In this document: in pieces, positions 25,134 through 31,572 of the stretch | Layout of the letters: every line of letters begins with the position of its first letter | How positions within the stretch are numbered: the first letter of the stretch is position 1 | From: Bacteroidales bacterium | Lineage (GTDB): Bacteria > Bacteroidota > Bacteroidia > Bacteroidales > P3 | Assembly: GCA_028708845.1 (NCBI GenBank) | Contig: JAQVXZ010000009.1 | Location: 19,299 to 83,298, forward strand | Direction of reading: 5' to 3' | Length of the DNA stretch: 64,000 nt | Position numbers and translations under genes: made by a program | Notes under the pieces: model-generated | The model's input: only the letters and a program-made list of their open reading frames with translations | What the model was told of the DNA's origin: nothing | The model's database searches: none

Positions 25134-25167
25134 AAAGGGAGTTGATTTTATTATCAATTCCCTTTTT
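25134..25167 (+). terminator. Rho-independent terminator after mreB
   Basis: AAAGGGAGTTGAT pairs with ATCAATTCCCTTT (one G-T), followed by TTTCT, 28 bases past the mreB stop. It ends the glsA-to-mreB run. Confidence 0.8.
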
Positions 25168-25282
25168 CTATTTCTCCATCATGCAGGATATATTCTTATT
25201 GTTAAAATAGATTGCTTGCATTATCTTGACATTCTTTTCCATTACTGATTACTAATCTATTTACCGTTTGCCTTAGTAAGAC

Positions 25283-25440
25283 TCCGTCGTGCGGGATTTG
25301 TAATCTCGCACTTCTTTACTATTAGGATTTTCAATCCGATACTTATTCATATTTCTTTGCATTATCTTGACTTTGTTTATATTACGGATTACAAATCCTA
25401 ATAGTAATGATGAGGTGGAGTGCAAATCCACCTCGACGGA
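25283..25440 (+). mobile_element. MITE-like element, copy 1
   Basis: A 158-bp unit bounded by TCCGTCG and CGACGGA, 7-bp terminal inverted repeats. Inside are several hairpins with GGATT/AATCC arms and a core, TTTGCATTATCTTGACTTTG then TTTATATTACGGATTA (25356-25391). It shares the left half nearly base for base with copy 2 at 26231-26443 and more loosely with copy 3 at 35715-35871. No protein is encoded; the 76-codon open frame across it is not credible. A degraded core-like stretch also lies just upstream (25210-25260). The gap 25107-25489 otherwise holds only the mreB terminator. Confidence 0.65.
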
Positions 25441-25489
25441 ATTACTTACATCATCAACTACAAATCTGATACACTACCCACTACCGACA

Positions 25490-26206
25490 CTACCATTCAT
25501 ATTTTACGCCCCTATCACCCGCATCATAAGGACCATTAATTGGAAAAATAAATTCAGAAGAACATATTATCTTATTATTTTTATCAATAAAATATGAATT
25601 GATTACTATTTGATTTAGATAATAACCTAATTCTCCTTCTTTAAATTCATACGCTCCATCTAATATATCAATTTTCAAATCTCTTAATAATTGTTTTATA
25701 GGTATTTTAATTGGGGATAAGATATTTTTCCCAGAAAATAGAATCTTATATGTATCTTTCAAATCAATCTCTTGATTCAATAAAAGAATAGGCTTTGATA
25801 GCATAGGATTAATAACATTATAACTATCTTGATATAATCCATATTTAAAACTAAGTTCTGATTTTATTCTAATTTTCTCTCCTTTTTTGATAGAATCTTC
25901 TTCCAAAGCTGTTGAAAGACCGATATCTAAATCAATTATTAATATTTCTGGAATCTTTTTTGATTTATCCGAATTTACTTTTTCCCAAAAATCAACAAAT
26001 AAAGAATCAGGAATTGATTCAGGGGAGATATCATTTTCATAATACCAGTAATCTTTAAAATATGTTATTTTTGTTGAATCACTTTTATAATTACTGTATA
26101 AAGTAGGTTTAATTTTCCAATATCTACAAACAAAATCTTGATTTGACTGAGCAGAAATATTATTTGCTATAAAAAGGATAGTAATTAATGTTAATTTTAT
26201 TTTCAT
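25490..26206 (-). CDS. Secreted protein of unknown function, flanked by repeats
   Basis: A 238-residue protein not recognised as any family. Signal peptide MKIKLTLITILFIANNISA (1-19), then QSNQDFVCRYWKIKPTLY. The mature chain is rich in Lys, Ser, Tyr and Ile and has a mixed alpha/beta look (IPEILIIDLDIGLSTALEEDS, IKIPIKQLLRDLKIDILDGAYEF, GYYLNQIVINSYFIDKNNKIICSSEFIFPI), with C-terminal GPYDAGDRGVKYEW. Two Cys. It resembles small secreted Bacteroidota proteins in gene-poor repeat zones. It lies between MITE-like copies 1 and 2, both in the same orientation, a setting typical of recently gained or shuffled accessory genes. Confidence 0.7.
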   Translation of the reverse strand: MKIKLTLITILFIANNISAQSNQDFVCRYWKIKPTLYSNYKSDSTKITYFKDYWYYENDISPESIPDSLFVDFWEKVNSDKSKKIPEILIIDLDIGLSTALEEDSIKKGEKIRIKSELSFKYGLYQDSYNVINPMLSKPILLLNQEIDLKDTYKILFSGKNILSPIKIPIKQLLRDLKIDILDGAYEFKEGELGYYLNQIVINSYFIDKNNKIICSSEFIFPINGPYDAGDRGVKYEW

Positions 26207-26230
26207 ACTTTACTGTTTTTTGTCTATTAT

Positions 26231-26443
26231 TCCGTCGTGCGGGATTTGTAATTCCGCACTTCTTTACTATTAGGATTTTCAATCCGATACTTATTTATAT
26301 TTCTTTGCATTATTTTGACTTTGTTTATATTACGTATTACATCATCGGCTTGCCGCTTGCCTTAGCAAGAATCCTAATAGCAATTAAGAGGTGGAATACT
26401 TATCGGTTTACCGCTTGCAAGGCAAGTAATCCACCTCGACGGA
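26231..26443 (+). mobile_element. MITE-like element, copy 2
   Basis: A 213-bp unit with the same TCCGTCG / CGACGGA ends as copy 1. Its first ~110 bases are almost identical to copy 1; the right half has two additional stem-loops built on CTTGC...GCAAG (26346-26371 and 26404-26427). The internal piece CATCGGCTTGCCGCTTGCCT recurs at 63636-63655. It lies 24 bases upstream of the start of the unknown gene at 25490-26206. The open frame of 122 codons at 26188-26556 is repeat sequence and not a gene. Confidence 0.65.
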
Positions 26444-26656
26444 TGTATTGTATTTCTCTTTCACGCGTCAAAGATAGGAAATTGTTTTGGAATAGATTGC
26501 AATGTTTATTGGAAAAGTTAAAAATAATGGGTACTACTTACTTATTTTATGGTTGAGGGGGATAGAAATTGAGGGGGAATAAGGGAAAAGAATTACAAAA
26601 CTAAGGAATAATCTTGTAATTCAAAGGTTTAGTTTAGTAAAACAAAGTAATAATTG

Positions 26657-26722
26657 AGTAAGGTGGCAGGTTACTCATAGTAAGGTGGCGGGTTACTGGT
26701 AGTAAGGTGGCAGGTTACTGAA
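26657..26722. repeat. Three tandem 22-bp repeats
   Basis: The unit AGTAAGGTGGCAGGTTACT plus three variable bases occurs at 26657-26678, 26679-26700 and 26701-26722, with only one internal substitution in the second. AGTAA...TTACT at the two ends of each unit can pair, so each unit is a potential hairpin. AAACGCTG / CAGCGTTT words follow at 26726-26780. The whole gap 26207-26839 contains only copy 2 of the MITE-like element and these repeats; no gene is supported. Confidence 0.85.
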
Positions 26723-26839
26723 ATGAAACGCTGTTTTAGGAAATCCTTTCTTTGATTTAAGAAATTCTTTCAGCGTTTTAATTATTTATTACAGCGATTC
26801 ATTTTCACAAGACTTTGAAACAGTATTTTGGCTTAGTTA

Positions 26840-27757
26840 TTATAGCCAACGTTTCTTTTTGAACCAGATTAGGAAACCTATTGCCAGGATAACCATAAGT
26901 GCCATAATGCCTTCGAAAACCCATTTGTCATTCATAAATGGAAGCATGACGTTCATTCCGTAGATTCCAGAAAGTAGTGTTAGTGGGAGCATAATGGTTG
27001 AGATAAAGGTTAGTATCTTCATTATCTCGTTGGTTTTGTTGGTTTGTAGGGAATCAAAGGTTTTGGATAAGCCTTCAATTAGCTCTCCATAGTCTTCAAT
27101 TAAGTCAAACATCTTTTGATACTGGTCTAATATATTTCCCCAGTAATCTTCCATATCTTCTTCATACCCTTTTATTCCCCCTGATTCAAACTTGTGGAAT
27201 ACCCTAACTTGAGGTTTAAAGGTGGTGTTTAGGGATATGATATTCTTTCTTGTTATTGATAATTGCTCAATTACCTTTTCTGATTTCTTGGTGAAGATAT
27301 CGTAATTTATGCCGTCAACCTCTGTTCCTATTCTAAGGATTAGGGTATAGGTTTCGACCATTAATCTATCTAATATATTATAAAGAAGACTATCTGAGCT
27401 TTCTATTATCTCTGCTAAGTCTTCGCTATGTGTTTCTTTCTTTTCTTTAAGGTCTTTGAATAGGTTTTTCACAACCCAGTGCGAGCGACCAATGGTTACG
27501 ATATAGTCTTTACCCCAAAATATTTTTACTTCCTTAACTCTAATAAATTTATTTGCTTTATCGAAAAATGGGAAATGAAGTACAAGGAAGTAATAGTCGT
27601 CGTATTCGTCAATCTTTGGACGCTGGTTAACCGATCGGCAGTCCTCAATGTCAAGAGGGTGAAATTCGTATTCTTCTATAAGATAATCAAAATCTTCTTC
27701 ACTTGGGTTAAGGATATGCAACCACTTAACGTTCTCAAAATTTATAGTTTCTATCAT
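26840..27757 (-). CDS. corA: CorA-type magnesium/cobalt transporter
   Basis: A 305-residue channel. The long cytoplasmic N-terminal domain begins IETINFENVKWLHILNPSEEDFDYLIEEYEFHPLDIEDC, with FLVLHFPFF and a long stalk helix (~150-245). Two C-terminal transmembrane helices (about 245-265 and 277-298) frame the signature YGMN (IYGMNVMLPFMNDKWVFEG), and a basic end KKKRWL follows. The GMN loop is diagnostic for the selectivity filter; whether Mg, Co or Zn moves is not certain. It has its own -7 box at 27788-27795 and an unusually strong Shine-Dalgarno at 27765-27772. Confidence 0.9.
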   Translation of the reverse strand: MIETINFENVKWLHILNPSEEDFDYLIEEYEFHPLDIEDCRSVNQRPKIDEYDDYYFLVLHFPFFDKANKFIRVKEVKIFWGKDYIVTIGRSHWVVKNLFKDLKEKKETHSEDLAEIIESSDSLLYNILDRLMVETYTLILRIGTEVDGINYDIFTKKSEKVIEQLSITRKNIISLNTTFKPQVRVFHKFESGGIKGYEEDMEDYWGNILDQYQKMFDLIEDYGELIEGLSKTFDSLQTNKTNEIMKILTFISTIMLPLTLLSGIYGMNVMLPFMNDKWVFEGIMALMVILAIGFLIWFKKKRWL

Positions 27758-27764
27758 GCAATAT

Positions 27765-27772
27765 CCTCCTTT
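27765..27772 (-). promoter_or_regulatory. Strong Shine-Dalgarno before corA
   Basis: AAAGGAGG on the coding strand, 7 bases before the ATG at 27757. This is a textbook SD, uncommon in Bacteroidota. Confidence 0.65.
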
Positions 27773-27787
27773 CTAAAAAATGCTTTG

Positions 27788-27795
27788 CAAAAATA
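27788..27795 (-). promoter_or_regulatory. -7 box for corA
   Basis: TATTTTTG on the minus strand fits TAnnTTTG, 30 bases upstream of the start codon. Confidence 0.55.
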
Positions 27796-27888
27796 GGAAA
27801 AAAATGGTAAACAACAACACTATACTATGAATAAAATAAATTTTCACTTCATTTTTGCTCTTAAGTTTTTTCTTTATTATTTATTTTA

Positions 27889-27896
27889 TACCTTTG
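27889..27896 (+). promoter_or_regulatory. -7 box for the pgk operon, with a long leader
   Basis: TACCTTTG fits TAnnTTTG. The leader to the pgk start at 28043 would be about 140 bases, long for this window; no riboswitch fold was recognised in it. Confidence 0.55.
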
Positions 27897-28042
27897 TAGT
27901 CAAATAAGAAATGAATTAACAAAATAGATTATTTAAGTTTCTGCTAATTGTTTAGTAATGGCTAACTAGAATTTATGCTATTATCAAAAAAGGATAGAAA
28001 CTTATAAGAAATAGAGTATAATAACTAAAAACAACCAAGGAT

Positions 28043-29236
28043 ATGAAATCAATAAACGACGTAAACTTCAAAGGAAAAAAGGTATTATTAAGAGTTGACT
28101 TTAATGTGCCTTTGAATGAGAGAAAAGAAATAACTGATGATACACGTATGCGTGAGTCTATGCCTACGATAAAGAAATTACTTAATGATGGGGCTGCTCT
28201 TATTATTATGGCTCACTTTGGAAGACCTAAGAAGGGTGGTTTTGAGGAAGAGTTCTCATTGAATCCTGTTGCAAAGCATCTTTCTGAAATGTTAGGTAAG
28301 AGTGTTTTGTTTACACAAGAAATCCTTGTTGATAAAGTGGCTGGATTTACTGCTAACCTTGAGGATGGAGATGTTATGCTGCTTGAAAACATTCGTTTTT
28401 ACCCTGAGGAAACAAAGGGAGACGTTGCATTTGCTGAAAAGCTTGCTAAACTTGGAGATGCTTATGTTAATGATGCTTTTGGAACTGCTCACCGTGAACA
28501 CGCTTCAACTGCAACTATAGCTCGCTTCTTCCCTAACGATAAGTATTTTGGTTTCCTTATGGAAAGCGAAGTGAAGAATCTTGAAAAGTTAATGAATAAC
28601 CCTGATAAACCTTTCACCGCAATTGTTGGAGGTTCAAAGGTTAGTTCTAAGATTGATATTTTGAAAAACCTTGCTCCTATTGTTGATAATATAATAATTG
28701 GAGGTGGAATGACATATACCTTCCTTAAAGCAATGGGAATAAATATTGGAACTTCTATTTGCGAAGAAGATAAGGTTGAGATAGCAAAGGAACTAATGAA
28801 AGATATGGAAAGGAATAATACTAAGCTTATTCTTCCAATTGATCATATTATTGCAGATAAGTTTAGCAATGATGCAAATACAAGAATGACCACAGACCAA
28901 TCAATACCTGATGGCTTTATGGGAATGGATATTGGCGATAAATCAATAGAACTATTTAAGAATATTATTTTAGACTCCAAGACCATACTTTGGAACGGAC
29001 CAATGGGAGTTTTTGAAATGCCTTCATTTGCTAAAGGAACATTTGCTATTGCAGAATATATTGCAAAGGCTACAAAACAAGGAGCTTTCTCAGCAGTTGG
29101 TGGTGGAGATTCTGTTGCAGCAATCAATCAATCAGGATTTGCAAAAGATGTTTCTTATATCTCAACAGGCGGTGGAGCTATGTTAGAATATTTAGAAGGA
29201 AAAGTATTACCTGGAATTAAAGCGATAATTGATTAA
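28043..29236 (+). CDS. pgk: Phosphoglycerate kinase
   Basis: A 397-residue glycolytic kinase making ATP and 3-phosphoglycerate from 1,3-bisphosphoglycerate. N-terminal KKVLLRVDFNVPLNE, IMAHFGRPKKG, ENIRFYPEE, YVNDAFGTAHREHAST; hinge and nucleotide-binding domain with AIVGGSKVSSKIDIL, IIIGGGMTYTFLKAMG, ILWNGPMGVFEM and SAVGGGDSVAAI. Complete and normal length. It heads a tight run with an SDR gene, meaB, a META lipoprotein and priA, gaps of 2-5 bases. Confidence 0.96.
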   Translation: MKSINDVNFKGKKVLLRVDFNVPLNERKEITDDTRMRESMPTIKKLLNDGAALIIMAHFGRPKKGGFEEEFSLNPVAKHLSEMLGKSVLFTQEILVDKVAGFTANLEDGDVMLLENIRFYPEETKGDVAFAEKLAKLGDAYVNDAFGTAHREHASTATIARFFPNDKYFGFLMESEVKNLEKLMNNPDKPFTAIVGGSKVSSKIDILKNLAPIVDNIIIGGGMTYTFLKAMGINIGTSICEEDKVEIAKELMKDMERNNTKLILPIDHIIADKFSNDANTRMTTDQSIPDGFMGMDIGDKSIELFKNIILDSKTILWNGPMGVFEMPSFAKGTFAIAEYIAKATKQGAFSAVGGGDSVAAINQSGFAKDVSYISTGGGAMLEYLEGKVLPGIKAIID

Positions 29237-29239
29237 TAA

Positions 29240-29998
29240 ATGAATAAGATAGTTTGTATTAGTGGAGCAACATCTGGAATAGGATATTACTCAGCAGCTG
29301 AGTTTGCAAAGTTAGGATATAACCTTATTATTACTGGAAGAAGAAAAGAACGCTTAGTTGAAATTGAAAAAGAACTTAGAGATAAATACAAGGTTGACAT
29401 TATTGCTTTGAACTTCGACGTTAGAGTAAGAGAAGAGGTGGAAGAAAACCTAAACTCTTTGCCAAAAGATTGGAAAAATATCGATGTGTTAATTAATAAC
29501 GCTGGTCTTGCAGCAGGTAAAGAACCAATCTTTGAAGGAGATTACCGTGATTGGGATCAGATGATAGATACTAATGTTAAGGGACTTCTCTATGTTTCAA
29601 GAGTTATTATTCCTTGGATGAAAGAAAGGGAGTCAGGTCATATAATCAATATTTGTTCAATTGCAGGTAAGGAAGTTTATGCAGAGGGTGCTGTTTACTG
29701 TGCTAGTAAGTCGGCAGTTAATTCCATTTCACAAGGGATGAGAATAGATTGTGCCCCATATAATATTAAGGTAACTAATATTTGTCCTGGTGCTGTTGAA
29801 ACAGAGTTTTCAATGGTTAGGTTTAAAGGGAATAAGGAAAAAGCTGATGCAACCTATAAGGGATATAAACCTCTAACGGGAGAAGATATTGCTAATACAA
29901 TTGTGTATTGTGCTACATTGCCAAGCCATATTTGTATTAATGATTTACTAATAACTCCTACTGCACAAGCTAATGCAACAACTTTTAATAGAAAGTAA
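29240..29998 (+). CDS. Short-chain dehydrogenase (YdfG-like)
   Basis: A 252-residue SDR. The NAD(P)-binding TGxxxGIG motif appears as SGATSGIGYYSA (residues 8-19), followed by IITGRRKERLVEI (an Arg pair after beta2 favours NADP), LINNAGLAAG, and the catalytic Ser in CSIAGKEVYAEG with YCASKSAV (YxxxK). FPGAVETEF-type sequence (ICPGAVETEFSMVRF) places it near YdfG/3-hydroxyacid dehydrogenases (serine/allo-threonine type). Substrate not certain. It starts 3 bases after pgk and ends 5 bases before meaB. Confidence 0.87.
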   Translation: MNKIVCISGATSGIGYYSAAEFAKLGYNLIITGRRKERLVEIEKELRDKYKVDIIALNFDVRVREEVEENLNSLPKDWKNIDVLINNAGLAAGKEPIFEGDYRDWDQMIDTNVKGLLYVSRVIIPWMKERESGHIINICSIAGKEVYAEGAVYCASKSAVNSISQGMRIDCAPYNIKVTNICPGAVETEFSMVRFKGNKEKADATYKGYKPLTGEDIANTIVYCATLPSHICINDLLITPTAQANATTFNRK

Positions 29999-30003
29999 AA
30001 ACA

Positions 30004-31113
30004 ATGTACGATAAAATAATTAACCCTGATGATAAACACTCTGCCCTAAAGGTTAGTCCTCCAATAGAGCAACCAGGGCAGGTTAATGAGGAATTTCTTA
30101 AAAGGCATGTTAAGACAAAAGAACTTAGCGTAGATGATTATGTTGATGGTATTTTAAGTAAGAATAGAACAATATTATCAAGAGCCATTACTTTGGTTGA
30201 AAGTTCAAGATATGACCACCAAGAAATTGCACAACAAATCATAGAACGCTGCCTTCCTCACGCAGGAAAGAGCATAAGATTAGGAATAACAGGAGTTCCA
30301 GGAGTTGGAAAGTCAACTGTTATTGATGTACTTGGAACTAACCTAACAAAGACAGGACATAAGGTAGCAGTGCTAGCAATTGACCCAAGCAGTGAAAGAA
30401 GCAAGGGCTCAATACTTGGAGATAAGACAAGGATGGAAGACCTATCAACTGACCCTAATGCTTTTATTCGTCCTTCTCCATCGGCAGGAAGTTTAGGTGG
30501 AGTTGCAAGAAAGACAAGAGAGATTATTATTCTTTGTGAGGCAGCAGGCTTCGATGTTGTTATTGTGGAAACTGTTGGTGTTGGACAATCGGAAATCGTT
30601 GCTCACTCTATGGTTGACTTCTTCCTACTTCTTCAACTGGCAAATGCTGGCGATGAACTACAAGGCATTAAGAGAGGAATTATGGAGATGGCTGATGCTA
30701 TTGCAATTAATAAGGCTGAGGGCGAAAACAAACAAAAGGCAGAAATTTCAGCAGGGCAATATAGAAATGCTCTTCATCTTTTCCCAATGACAGAAAGCGG
30801 TTGGACGCCTAATGTATTTACTTGTTCTGCTTATGAGAATATAAATATTGATAAGATTTGGGAGACTGTTAACGATTATGTTATCCACACTAAGCAAAAT
30901 AACTATTTCTATAAGAGGAGGAATGAACAAAACCTTAAAATCCTTTCTGAATCAATAGATGCTCATCTAAAAGAAAGCTTCTATACTAGTCCTGATATTA
31001 AAGAAAAGATTCTTGCAGCTCAAAAGGATATACTAGAAGACAAGATTAGTGCTTATATTGCTGCACAAAAATTAATTGACGATTACTTCGCAGATATCAA
31101 AAACAAAAAGTAA
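30004..31113 (+). CDS. meaB: Methylmalonyl-CoA mutase-associated GTPase MeaB (ArgK family)
   Basis: A 369-residue G3E-related GTPase that protects B12-dependent methylmalonyl-CoA mutase. P-loop GVPGVGKST at residues 97-105; VLAIDPSSERSKGSILGDKTRM (the ArgK/MeaB switch I), PSPSAGSLGGVARKTRE, VIVETVGVGQSE (G3) and INKAEGEN (the NKxD-type motif). Helical N- and C-terminal arms for dimer formation are present. The mutase genes are not in this window, so the partner lies elsewhere. Co-transcribed with pgk and the META lipoprotein. Confidence 0.92.
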   Translation: MYDKIINPDDKHSALKVSPPIEQPGQVNEEFLKRHVKTKELSVDDYVDGILSKNRTILSRAITLVESSRYDHQEIAQQIIERCLPHAGKSIRLGITGVPGVGKSTVIDVLGTNLTKTGHKVAVLAIDPSSERSKGSILGDKTRMEDLSTDPNAFIRPSPSAGSLGGVARKTREIIILCEAAGFDVVIVETVGVGQSEIVAHSMVDFFLLLQLANAGDELQGIKRGIMEMADAIAINKAEGENKQKAEISAGQYRNALHLFPMTESGWTPNVFTCSAYENINIDKIWETVNDYVIHTKQNNYFYKRRNEQNLKILSESIDAHLKESFYTSPDIKEKILAAQKDILEDKISAYIAAQKLIDDYFADIKNKK

Positions 31114-31115
31114 TT

Positions 31116-31568
31116 ATGAGAAAGCAAGTATTATTAATAATATTATCAGTCTTTATATTTTCAAGTTGCAGTATCTTCAACCAGAGAGACTACCCAACCT
31201 ATGATAATGAAAAGCTTAACCAAACAATTGGCTTATATCAAACCGAATGGGAGCTAATAAAGATGGGCTCAACAAAACCTAAGCTAACAGATACTGATGA
31301 GAAAATTACTATTATATTTTCTAAAGACAACTCTCATATTGCTGGATTTAGTGGTTGCAATAGATATGGTGGACAATTCACTATTAAAAAGGATGTTCTA
31401 AGCTTTGAATCTTTGTTTTCAACAAAGATGGCTTGTCCTGAAATCAATATGAATTTTGAACATAACTATCTAAACACATTGGATAAAGTAACTGGCTATA
31501 AAATTGTTGGAGATACTCTCTTCCTTAATAAGGGAGAAAGACCGGCATTGATATATATAGCAAAATAA
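31116..31568 (+). CDS. META-domain lipoprotein
   Basis: A 150-residue lipoprotein. Signal peptide MRKQVLLIILSVFIFSSC with lipid Cys at 18, then SIFNQRDYP. The rest is a META (HslJ-like) domain: YQTEWELIKMGSTKP, ITIIFSKDNSHIAGFSGCNRYGGQFTIKKDVLSF, LFSTKMACPEINMNFEHNYLNTL, VVGDTLFLNKG-type end. Cys residues in GCNRY and MACPE are the conserved pair of the family, probably a disulfide. HslJ-like proteins are linked to envelope stress but no exact activity is known. 2 bases after meaB and 4 before priA. Confidence 0.85.
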   Translation: MRKQVLLIILSVFIFSSCSIFNQRDYPTYDNEKLNQTIGLYQTEWELIKMGSTKPKLTDTDEKITIIFSKDNSHIAGFSGCNRYGGQFTIKKDVLSFESLFSTKMACPEINMNFEHNYLNTLDKVTGYKIVGDTLFLNKGERPALIYIAK

Positions 31569-31572
31569 TATA

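Noticed and set aside
25367..25597. 76-codon open frame on the plus strand
   Set aside because: It runs through MITE-like copy 1 and the 3' end of the secreted gene on the other strand; its composition is repeat-derived and it shows no family features or start signal.
26188..26556. 122-codon open frame on the plus strand
   Set aside because: It lies almost wholly in MITE-like copy 2 and reads translated hairpins, with no recognisable protein pattern.
27897..28042. Riboswitch in the long pgk leader
   Set aside because: The leader is long, but no conserved riboswitch core or terminator/anti-terminator pair could be recognised by eye.
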